A stretch of DNA of 64,000 nucleotides from positions 124,001-188,000 of the forward strand of contig MU839092.1 in assembly GCA_030685235.1 (NCBI GenBank). The letters run 5' to 3'. This document shows positions 35,701 to 46,030 of this stretch, one piece after another. Numbering within the stretch: the first letter of the stretch is position 1; every line of letters begins with the position of its first letter. This stretch comes from Copromyces sp. CBS 386.78 (Eukaryota; Ascomycota; Sordariomycetes; Sordariales; Sordariaceae). The notes under the pieces were generated by a model that saw only the letters and a program-made list of their open reading frames with translations, ran no database searches and was not told where the DNA came from. Both the position numbers and the translations under genes were made by a program.

Positions 35701-37642
35701 GCAGAATTAGATCTCGCAGTAGAGATGACGAAGACCGGAGATCGACACCAAAGCCCAGGAAGTCAGAAGCTACCTCAGAGCATGTCCGTCATGAGTCCAG
35801 CAGGCCCACCATTTCCGAACCCAGTATCCGCGTCAAGTCTGAAGACGGGGATGTGGAAATGGGAGACGCAGATCAATCCGCTCAGGAAGAACCAACCCGG
35901 CAGGTGCATGAAAAACGGAAGCTTGATGAAATAAGAAAGAAGCAAGCGGAAATGGAGGCAGAAGCTCGCGAACTGAAGAGGAAGGAGGAGGAAAGAAGGC
36001 GCAAAGAGGAAGAAAGAGAGCGGAAACGCCTCGAGGAGGAGTCCAGGCGTGCTGCTGAAGAAGAAAGGCAACGCCTAGAAGATCTACGAAAACAGCGACA
36101 AGCGGAAGAGGATAGGAAACGTAGAGAGGAGGAGGAACGGAAACAGCGCGAGGAGGAGGAAACACGCGAACGTGAACGTGAGAGAGAGCGTGAGCGAAAA
36201 AGGAGGGAGGAGGAGGAGGAGCGGAGGAAGAGAGAGGCTGCAGAGAGGAAACGAAAGGAACAAGAGGAGGAGGAAAGGAAAAGACTAGAGCAGGAGGAGA
36301 AGGTCCGAAGAGAAGAGCTTGAGCGGGAAGCGGCTGATGAAGCACGCCGAAAGCGCGAGGAAGAACGCCGCAAGCGCGAGGAAGAGGAGCGCCAGGAAAA
36401 GGAACGTAAGGAGAGGGCGTTGCGGGAAGAGGCGGAACGAAAGCGTGTCGCTGCTAAGGAGGCGGAAGAACGACGAATCCGCCACGAGCAGGAGGTCATC
36501 CGCATCGCCAACTTACCTCCCGCGCTCCGGTGGTTGGAAGGGGCTGCAAATCCCAGAATCCAACAGATTGCGGAAAAGTTCAGCATCATGCAGGGAGTTC
36601 GGTACGACTGCATCGATCCACAGGCAACTGGGACGCCAGAAGGTAGAGAGCAGTGGTTGCTCAACACGCAGATTGCGCTGCTGCTGGGAGAGAAGGACCT
36701 GCGGCTCTCGAAATGTCAGTTCTCACCGCACCGGATTGAATATTACCCCCAAATACTGACCTTTGGGTGTAGACAACTCATGGACAAAAATACCGGCATC
36801 AAAAATTGCCAAGCGCGTGCTTTGGCAACTTGAGTCGGACCGCTATGCGCTGACATCTCCGAACCTTTATGACCTCGGCAAAGAGCTCCCTGGATACTAC
36901 GACACTGACGACACGGATAGCATTGTGTACCGTGTGACGCAAAAGCTTCGCAGTGCTGCTTGGGAGAAGTTTGCGGCTTTGGACATGTTCTTTGTCAAGG
37001 TATGTTTCAGTCAAGTTTTCTGCAAATCATGAAATGAGGCGTATCAGCTAACCGTTTTGTCAGGCCTCGGACTTTTTGCGTATCATCCCTACGATGCCTC
37101 ACCTACGGGACATTCGGCTCGTTATGGCCTATCGTGAGCTTCCGGAGAATGAATCGTACTTCAGCAACTTCCGTCCTTTGGAAAAGTGGAAGAACGACCC
37201 GGATGCGGGCCGAAACCATGGCTTTGCACCGGGGAGCAAATACTTTGTCAACGGCCAATTCATATGGGAAGAGAGGCCGAAGGTTGGTATGGTCAGCAAG
37301 ATGCCTTTCGAGGAAGAAAGGGTTCCCCGCCGCGGCCTAGCACCTGTGAGACCGGATGATCCCGAGTACGCCGAACTCTGCAGGAAGCAAGGACTTGGGC
37401 ATTTGTTGGGCGAGACTCATGGCTCGCACCTGCTGTCCAACGGCCACCGGTCAACATCCCCCATGAGCACGACTTCGTCTTCGAACCGTGTGAATGGAAT
37501 CACATCGCCAAGGGCTAGGACTGTCAACGGGCACGCACATGGGCATCACCCAATATCGCCATCTTCAGAGACTGGACCCGCGCAAGCTCGTCCGCTGCTT
37601 AATGGTCATCACGGGATGCTCAGCGGCGACGAAGAGGATTAA
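32712..37642 (+). CDS. Hos4-like ankyrin protein of the Set3 histone deacetylase complex
   Basis: Three exons (32712-36714, 36773-36999, 37064-37642) give 1,602 aa. The first 400 residues are disordered with an Asn run (about 75-88). Ankyrin repeats follow in two blocks, about 402-530 (DYAGNTPLQIAAINGFDDIV and EKDTPLIDAVENGHYEVVKI) and about 598-715. A Lys/Arg/Ser-rich disordered region leads to a long Glu/Arg/Lys charged helix or coiled coil (about 1063-1260). A compact C-terminal region (LPPALRWLEGAANPRIQQIA to GQFIWEERPKVGM) is conserved in filamentous fungi. The ankyrin block resembles yeast Hos4, a subunit of Set3C, a histone deacetylase complex acting on transcribed and meiotic genes. 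The Hos4 assignment is from domain layout and recalled similarity. Both introns have clear branch sites. Confidence 0.83.
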
Positions 37643-38705
37643 TGGATTACGATATTGTGTCAAGGGTTGTTACGATGTCAAGATCTACTGGGTTGTCAGG
37701 GATGAAATCATGTACGAATGCGTTACGCTCAAATCTTAGAGCTTCGCCTGTTTGTGTATTGAACAAGGTTGTCCAATGGGACAGGTCATGAGGAGGAGTC
37801 CAGCGGTCGATGGCAAACCAATCAGAGAAGTTGTGTAGAAAAGGATGGAAGTGATGGAGGGTAGGGGGTCTTGCCGACCCTACTTTTGCCCGTACCTTTA
37901 GCGTTCATGTTGCGGTATTATCATGCTATGGTGTACAAACACAGACAGAATTTGGCATGTTTTTGAAAGCTGTAAATGCGGACGTCAGTCAGCACGTTGT
38001 CCAGTCACCACTCAATGAATCCGGACCGAAAAGGGGGGAATTGAAGTCATGGAGCATCGAAATTCGCATGAATGGGGGTATGGATGGGATGGAGCTGTGG
38101 CGAATAGCTGTTGATTTGATGTGTGTTTGTTTGGGTGGTTTCGATTTATTGTGACTTGACGACATTGGACGAAAAAAAAGGGAAACAGACAGGCAAATGT
38201 GCGAGCATTGACGCCTGTTGTATGCTGTATATATCAAATAAGAGAAGACTGCCAAAAACCTGTAACACCATGCGAATTGTGCAGAGATGCCTCACAACAC
38301 TGTATGAAGTGAAAACAGCCCGGACAGAGCGCCCCGCCGAGAGGAGGGCGAAGTAGCCAAAGGTCAGCCGGTGATATCAGTTGTCAGACTGGTAAACGAT
38401 CGGGTACGGAGGGTCGGAGGCTCGGGGAAGGAAACGCGGGGGCCAAGCCCGGCCGGCCGGGGTGTTGGGGCGTTCGTGGGCCTGTGTGAGCACTGAGCAG
38501 GGCCGCCCGACGCTGCGGCGATTTTATCGCATCGGCGGGGCGCTGAAACCATGAAATTTGCCCCACCTTCAAAATTCCCAAGTTTAAACAATCAAGACAA
38601 GACAACCGCCAACTTGGAAACAACGGCGCTCCGTCCTGTCACGACTGAGCAACCTTATTCGCCCACCCATAGTACAGATACGCCATCGTGTGAGAGCTAG
38701 CAATC
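37643..38705. other. intergenic between Hos4-like gene and DRG1
   Basis: About 1.06 kb. The first part is 3' untranslated sequence of the ankyrin gene and the GC-rich part near 38400-38530 is promoter-proximal to DRG1. No other gene is seen. Confidence 0.5.
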
Positions 38706-40369
38706 ATGTCGACCACGGTGGACAAGGTGCGTATTCCCCCTTCGCATTCACGCTTTGAGAACATGTGGAACAGACAACTAACTGTGTATGCGCCCGCCGC
38801 GCCATGACAGATCAAAGAGGTCGAGGCCGAAGTGAGTCTTTACTGCCCCCGATAGCCCCCGATTTTCGAAACCTCCCCCGATCCCCGATACGATACGGCA
38901 CCATCAGAGTGGACGAGGAGTTGGAAAGGCCAGAGACCAAGATGCGCTGGCTCCGGCGACACAGATGCAGACAGGCAAAGAGGCTGTTCAGAAGCCCTGG
39001 CATTGGAGCTGGAGGAGCACGACTTGGACGATGAGATGCCACCAACAAATTGCCCTCTCGGAAAGATGAACGAAACGGCGCGACAAGGACGAATCACGGC
39101 TAACGACATGTTTCTTTTTCCCCTCGATTAGATGGCCCGAACTCAAAAGAACAAGGCGACATCCTACCATATCGGGCAGCTGAAGGCCAAGCTCGCCAAG
39201 CTCAAGCGTGAGCTGCTCACGCCCTCGGGTGGTGGTGGCGGTGGTGCTGGTGCTGGTTTCGACGTCGCCAGAACCGGTGTGGCCTCGATCGGTTTCATCG
39301 GCTTCCCCTCGGTCGGAAAGAGTACGCTGATGAGCAAGCTGACGGGCCAGCACTCCGAGGCGGCCGCGTACGAATTCACCACGCTTACGAGTGTGCCGGG
39401 TCAGGTTACTTATAACGGTGGGTAGTCCGTTTTCTTGTTCTTCTTCTCCGGAGCGTCACATGTTTCCATACTAAACTGACATGCTACAATACATACAGGT
39501 GCCCCCCTACAAATCATTGATTTGCCCGGTATTATCGAGGGTGCCAAGGACGGCCGTGGTCGTGGTCGTCAGGTCATCGCCGTTGCCAAGACGTGCCATC
39601 TCATCTTCATCGTGCTGGACGTCAACAAGCCTTTGACCGACAAGCGCGTCATCGAGGCCGAGCTGGAGGGCTTCGGCATCCGCATCAACAAGGAGCCGCC
39701 CAACATCACGTTCAAGAAGAAGGACAAGGGCGGTCTGAACATCACCAGCACGGTGCCCCTTACGCACATCGACACCGACGAGATCCGCGCCGTCATGAGC
39801 GAGTATAAAATTTCGTCCGCCGACATCGCCATCCGCTGCGACGCCACCATTGATGATTTGATCGACGTGCTCGAGGCCAAGTCGCGCTCTTACATCCCTG
39901 TTATCTACGTCCTCAACAAGATCGATGCTATCTCCATTGAGGAGCTTGATCTGCTGTACCGTATTCCCAACTCGGTGCCTATCAGCTCCGAGCACGGCTG
40001 GAATATTGATGAGTTGATGGAGGCCATGTGGGAGAAGCTCAAGCTCGTGCGCGTGTACACAAAGCCCAAGGGCAAGATGCCGGATTATTCGGCTCCCGTT
40101 GTGTTGAGGAGCAATAGGTGCACGGTTGAGGATTTCGTAAGTTGCTCATCATCTACCTACCCAGTGTAGGAAAGAGAGGTTGTTGGGAGAAAACGAATAG
40201 GCTAGCTAACAGTTGATGAACCATCTAGTGTAACACCATCCACAAGACTATCGTGGATCAGTTCAAGGTTGCCATCGTGTACGGAAAGTCCGTCAAGCAT
40301 CAGCCTCAGCGTGTTGGTCTCAGCCACGAGTTGGCTGATGAAGATATTGTCACCATCGTCAAGCGATAA
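38706..40369 (+). CDS. rbg1: developmentally regulated GTP-binding protein DRG1 / Rbg1
   Basis: Five exons (38706-38726, 38811-38831, 39132-39417, 39499-40136, 40229-40369) join to 368 aa, the family length. The first two exons are 21 nt each (MSTTVDK and IKEVEAE) and read into [20 protein letters not shown], the conserved start of DRG proteins. G1 is GFPSVGKS (71-78), G3 is DLPG (117-120), the specificity motif NKID occurs in [12 protein letters not shown], and the C-terminal TGS domain ends [13 protein letters not shown]1/Rbg1 is an Obg-superfamily GTPase that binds ribosomes together with Tma46/DFRP1 and relieves stalling. A Gly/Ala run (about 47-56) precedes the G domain. Confidence 0.96.
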
Positions 40370-40616
40370 AGGGTTTCCGTGAGGAATTATTCTTGACGAT
40401 GTGTCGTGGATGTATACGAGATACGAGATACTCACACTACGGACTGGTGGCCCGGGTAACACACGTACACTCATGCCTGATCGATGACAACACACCTTCG
40501 AGCCGAACGCTGATTGTGCGTGGGAACGGTATGACGCACCAAAGGGTTAATCATCATCATCAGAGAGAGAGAGGGAGCTTACTCGGTCTTTGAGTGCCGA
40601 ACGGGAAGCCAAATTG

Positions 40617-40650
40617 CTTCTTCTTCTTCTTCTTCTTCTTCTTCTTCTTC
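40617..40650. repeat. TTC microsatellite
   Basis: An uninterrupted run of about eleven TTC units lies about 250 bp downstream of the DRG1 stop codon. Confidence 0.95.
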
Positions 40651-41530
40651 CACCGCTATACAAGCAGTTGTCCATTGACACACACTGGAGGCGTGAAGAG
40701 ACATGGGGCAGATGAGGTTGAAAAGAGGGAGAAGGATTCGAAAAGGAATGGAGGATCAGAAAGGCTTCTATATAGGATAGGATCACTTCTAAATAGTCAA
40801 GATCACGACAGTAATGAAAACACATATTACCAAGTTCAGGTTGTCCATCTGGTGCTGAAGCGTTGGCTACACTGAATAACAGTGTCAGGTTTAAGTTGAC
40901 CATCAGAGGATGGTGTACCGGAGACTGAACATGAACAGTGACACGGGCCATCAGTATAAGGAAGAGTGTCCTTCTAATACTATGTTTGAGGTCTTTACAG
41001 CTCAAAGTTTGAGATTTTTCAAGTTGGTTTCAGATCGTCAAGACTATAAAAGAAATGTACAAGGTCGACCAAATCAGTACGTCAACTATACCGTCACTCA
41101 CTCTTCACCTTTTGATTTCTCCCTTCACTTTCGAGTCACATCCTCTGTTTTCATACAGGTGTAACGACTAACGAGATAGACACTAACGCACAAACAACAT
41201 TCTCCTTGACCACGCAATCTTTCTGTTGCTGCTTTATTTATGGTTTCCAAATGAGCAAACTAAAGAGCGGTAGGACGTAAAGCGAACTGTTTACCCAAGC
41301 AGCAAGCCGAAGCTCTATAAGCAGTTCTTTCGGAAAGTGACCCCAATGCCAGTGTTATATGGGGTTCGCGGCTGCTAGGTAATAAATTCCGCCGCTCTCC
41401 AGTTCAGGGTAACGTTGCGAAAACAAAGAAAGACAGTGCCAAAAAAACCTCTGAAAATACTGATTGGCAAGACGCAAGGCGCAAGTCAAAAAAGAGGGCA
41501 AAAAAAGACAAAAAATGACAAAAAGCTCAG

Positions 41531-41655
41531 CGGCCAGAGCAGGGTCGAACCCGTTCACTCTTGACACGCCTGCGAAAACTGTACCACCGTTACCACGCAA
41601 CGAACAATGTTTATCTGGCCCCGCCCACATACCGCTAGACCACGAGGGAACCTTT
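41531..41655 (-). other. degenerate tRNA-like / Pol III-type element
   Basis: On the minus strand an A-box match (TGGTCTAGCGG, about 41644-41634) is followed about 90 bp later by a B-box match (GGTTCGACCC, about 41554-41545). Several T-runs follow (TTTTT, TTTTTT, TTTTTTT between 41525 and 41470), as at Pol III terminators. Stems do not pair well: the T-stem has two mismatches and no seven-base acceptor stem closes the A-box end. It could be a decayed tRNA, a tRNA-derived element or chance. No product is claimed. Confidence 0.35.
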
Positions 41656-42191
41656 ACTGCGGGGGATCTTGGAGTTATCAGAGGTGCTGAAGCGGGACCT
41701 TAGAAGGTCCAGTGAAAGGTGCCTGGGGACTTCACGCTCCTGCCGCGAGCGAGGGTCGCCGGAGTTAGATAGCCATTGTGGAGGCCAGCCATTGAGTCGT
41801 GGTTATTTTGGTTATTATGCTCGGAGAGTCTTGTACAAACGGTACCTAACCTACATCTTGAGAGTACTCTTCTCCAGTGGCTTTGAGACGGCTTATAGAC
41901 CAGTTTGCTTCGTGTTTATATTCGGTTCTCACCCGTATCTCGATTTCCGAACGAGAACGTTTTGGCAACCTGTTCGTGTGAAGCTACCAAGATGTCGGGT
42001 ATGGTTGATGGTATGTCCCGTTGAGATCGTAGAATACTTAGTTAGACATCCTCGAGAGACGACACTACACCGTTTGTCGTGATGCTTTCCATAGCGCGCC
42101 ACCAGGCATGTTGAAAAAAAAGGATCGTTGGGATGATTTTGTATTGAAACTGATCTATGGATTAGTTCGGGCCTGCAATATTAATGTCTGA

Positions 42192-42276
42192 AGGACCATC
42201 ATACTTGGCAAAAGGACGCCAATGATGGTCCTCTTCTTAAATTCATTCTTGGAGCAAATGATTCAATATTTGCTCC
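42192..42276. repeat. pair of adjacent hairpins
   Basis: Hairpin one (42192-42232) pairs AGGACCATCA with TGATGGTCCT and continues with TTGGC/GCCAA across a 3-nt bulge, about 15 bp in all. Hairpin two (42251-42276) pairs GGAGCAAAT with ATTTGCTCC around an 8-nt loop. No gene overlaps them. Confidence 0.6.
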
Positions 42277-43982
42277 TATTTAGTAAAATGTCCCTTGGTA
42301 CTTCTCCCTCAACTTGAACCAGATCCGTGGATCAGTTCTACGCCAAAATCGTCAATGAATGTATTTTACAGTTACAGGGCCGTCATGAGGATCCTCCACT
42401 TGTCTCATGCCCGATTTTGCCCCCAACCAAGCCCAACTGCAATCCGTATCCTCTCGACCCACCCCTCACCGCTCCTTCCTTATGAAAACTCCGAGTTGAC
42501 TCGATCTGTAGCTTCCCGTTACGGTACAAACATCTTTTTCTTTCACTACATTCGGTCCCCTCCTGCTTGATCTGGTCTTATCGTCGCGTCGGACGTACTT
42601 TCCTCTAAAATGCATATTCCTCCTCAACCAACATTTACATACAAGGGAAGAACCATCATGTTGAGCAGAGACTGAAGTGGACTGGACTTCACCCACCTTC
42701 CCTATCGACCACGGGCGTTTATACCAGGCAAGAACTCCCAAATTAAACCGAGACTGGGCTTCCCCCACCTTCCTTACCCGCTACAACAGCTTCTAGGCAC
42801 CCGCCTGCTTACCAAAGTCACATCGATGCCTATTTCCACTCGTCTGTTGCCATTCTCATCAGCTTGCAGTTCAGTTAAGTAGCGGCTATGTTCGCTGCCT
42901 CTTATCCTCCAGTACCTCCACAAGCCATGAGTGAAAGCAAAAAGGCTGGGGTTTGAGTCCATGAAGAGGCGAAGGTTTCTAGAAATCATTTGCCCAATGT
43001 TATCAAAAGTCGGTGCTCGGTCAACACATGTATTCTGTATGTTGACTTGACACTGATGCTCACCGTGTTTGTGGGACATGCCGTTGATGTCTGTGTGAGT
43101 GTTAATGAGCGAGTGTCTTCACTACATGTTATTATTCCCACGCCTTTGATCCGTGTAGAGGCGATGTTTGTAGTGTTGGAAACAGTGATGACAGCAAATT
43201 CAGTCGATCCCCCTTTTGAGTTATGCTTCGATTCTTCTCTCCCATACGCCTCAGTGGATTCTCTCCTTTGACGTACTTGTCAACCGGAAGTCCAATGCGT
43301 CCCGAATGCCTCGCTTCTATCCTCCATTATCGTCAGTAGAGGTATCAACTGGCAAACATTCACGTCATCTTTTCCATGTATGCCTAGTCTTGGGGGTGCT
43401 AGACCGATCAGATTTAGCTCCAAAGACAAACTAGCTGGTCTGGTATCACGTCTGAACTAGTCCGTAGAATCTCCGTCTTGCGCCTTGTTGGAAATTTCGT
43501 ACAATCAAGCCCTCAACAAGACCGTGGTGTTTGCCTCCAGTCCTTGGACACTCGCATCCTCATACTTGAATCGTGTTTTGATACCCAGTTGCCTGTTTGC
43601 GATTTGACAATTCTTTACATGTTGAAGTAAAAGATTTAAGCGTATGGTGAAACCAAGCAAACACCCCACCACAATGTCAAAAAAAAATATAAACAAAAAT
43701 ATTTTTTATTTCCAATATAAAGAAAAATTGAAACGGGTCTGTCGATGAAGTCAAACTTACCTACTTTACCTTATGTAGCTATCAACCACTCAGGCACTGC
43801 ACCGATTCATCACCACCGTATCATAAATGGATACTGACGCATGCAACCCTATGCATACCTCTGTGCTCGTACTTACCAGAAGAACCACAAGAGGGACTCA
43901 GCAATACCCCCCTACCTGCAAATTTACCGACCAGAGCTGTAGCACTCGAGCCAGCTCAGTGAACATCCAGTGCAAGCAATGC

Positions 43983-43983
<1 letters not shown>

Positions 43984-44031
<48 letters not shown>

Positions 44032-44032
44032 C
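43984..44032. repeat. CAA microsatellite
   Basis: An uninterrupted run of about sixteen CAA units in non-coding sequence. Confidence 0.95.
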
Positions 44033-44302
44033 CTAACTGAAGAAAATCACTGGCACCCTGCAATCTTTTTATGTCTCAGATCTGACATGAAAACCTCATT
44101 TCAGGTTTTCGTACCTCGTATCTCGTGACAAATTGATTGTCCACGCCCATGTCCAATTGTCCCTTGCCCAATGTCCAAACCCCAGAACCCAACTTCCCGA
44201 AGCCCCAGGGCACCCAGGACACTCAACAAGCGAACAAAGCGAGTATCACCCCATTGTCTCACTATCTCATCTCCCGTTCTCAGGAACATGGTGACTTCAG
44301 CC

Positions 44303-44592
44303 GGGGGGGGGGGGGGGGGGGGAATGGTGGGGGGTTTAACCCCACCGGTTGCCCCTTTTTCTCGTTAACGAAAACCAAACAAACGGGGTTGGGGTGGACG
44401 GTAGGGCCCCGGGCCAGCCCGGGTTNNNNNNNNNNGTTGTCTTACACTGTGCGCCCCATCTGTCCTTCCTCCCCCCCCCCCCCCCCCCCGGGTCGGGGGT
44501 TGAACCCGACCTGTTGCCCGATGTTCTCGTTATCGATAACCGAACAAACGGGATGTGGGTGGACGGTAGTGCCCCGGTCCTTCCCGGGTTTC
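44303..44592. other. sequence gap (44426-44435) with a duplicated, damaged flank
   Basis: Ten N bases mark a gap. About 100 bp on each side align in the same orientation at roughly 85% identity: both read ...AACAAACGGG... then GGGTGGACGGTAG or GGGGTGGACGGTAG, then CCCGGGTT. Each copy is preceded by a homopolymer, G20 at 44303-44322 and C19 at 44471-44489. This is best explained as the same locus represented twice by low-quality contig ends rather than a biological tandem repeat. Confidence 0.85.
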
Positions 44593-45889
44593 TGTTTGGT
44601 TTTCCCTTGAGCGCTGCTCAACATCATCTCTAGTCTTCTCATGTGTGTGTTAGTCGTTCGTCAGCACCAAGAACACTTTACCTGCCCGTACGCTCCAGGA
44701 AAGGAAAACAGGTGCCTGAAAGGGGTATGCAAAACCCAATTAGGATATGCTGTGTGAGCGTGAGTGTGAGTGTGTGCCGCTCCTACCGTTATGTTGGTAC
44801 CTACTTATCTGTATGTCTGTACGTGTGTAGAAAGGGGTGGGTGGGTGGGTCGTGATAGTAACTGTGACAATACTTCTCGATTTCCAGCCGCATTACACTA
44901 CAGATTCAGGGGTAAAAGGGGCGAGCCAACAGAAACGTAAAGAGAAGGGGCCGATATCGCACGATTCAGAGTCATCAAGCGAACGAATTGCTGCGGCTAA
45001 TAGGGCGGCGCTGGCTCTACAGCTCGTCTCCGTTGGCCTGGATTTGAGGCCTAGTCACTGTCACCTTGTCGTCCAATGTGTGTAAGTGGTAAGAGGTAAG
45101 TGGTAGGTAGGGACTAGGGAGTGAGTGGTCCCGGATCTAAAGTGCATGCATGCAGTTAGGTGGTACCTAGACGTGTATGTGCGAAGGGTAGGGCAAAACA
45201 GGGACGGGATAGGGGTATGTAAACAGTTTGGAGTTGACTTAAAGGAACAGGCTGGCCTCACGATCTGCGGCCATCTTTCCCTTCACTCCCACCCCCTATC
45301 CATGAAATTCCCATGCACTCCGAACAACCCAAGAGTGAGAAGCGAAACCAACTCAAAGAATTGCGCTAACTAACTCCAGCAGCAAGCACCCTAGGAAGGG
45401 GGACCACTGCACCGACTTGGTAGTTGCAGTTGGTAGTGCAAAAAGGCTTTGCAGCAAACCCAGGACGGTGGTGTCGGTACAGGTAGGAAAGGTAGGGAAG
45501 AGGCCTGCTGATTTCACTGCTGGTAAAGGCCTGTTCGTTTCCGCTGTAAGAAGTTAACCAGTTAAGATTTTTGCAGTATTCGGGTCGCAGTAACGATATA
45601 ACGCATTACTGCTCTACTGCTCCTTTTTGCGTTCGTCAAAAAAACCTTATTTTTCATGCACGCCCTGCAACCACCTGCAACCACCTGCACTTACCCCAAA
45701 TCTTCGATCTGACCAATCAGAAGGCTAGAATCTTCGAAATCCTTAACAGCAGTTCTTACTGCCAGACTGCTCAAAATCGAGCTGTAGTGCGGTAAGAACT
45801 ACAATTAAGCACAACTATAAGGCACAACCCCCTATAAATATAGGGGATGGCCGTCGCAAAGTTCCCAATTGAAATTTATTACTAAAGTG

Positions 45890-46030
45890 ACGATGAGAAG
45901 GATGGTAATGATGAGAAGGATGGCGACGATAAGAAGGATGGTAACGATAAGAAAGATGGTAACGATGATGAAAAGGATGGTGGTGATGATGAAAAGGATG
46001 ATGGTGGTGATGAAAAGGATGAGGAAGAAA
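45890..46030. repeat. minisatellite of GAT-rich ~15-24 bp units
   Basis: Variants of GATGAGAAGGATGGTAAC are repeated about seven times with in-frame length changes. One frame would encode repeats like DEKDGND, but a TAA lies just upstream and no start is visible, so it is not called as a gene. Confidence 0.75.

Noticed and set aside
35882..36667. 261-codon minus-strand Ser-rich ORF
   Set aside because: Antisense shadow of the Glu/Arg/Lys charged region of the Hos4-like gene.
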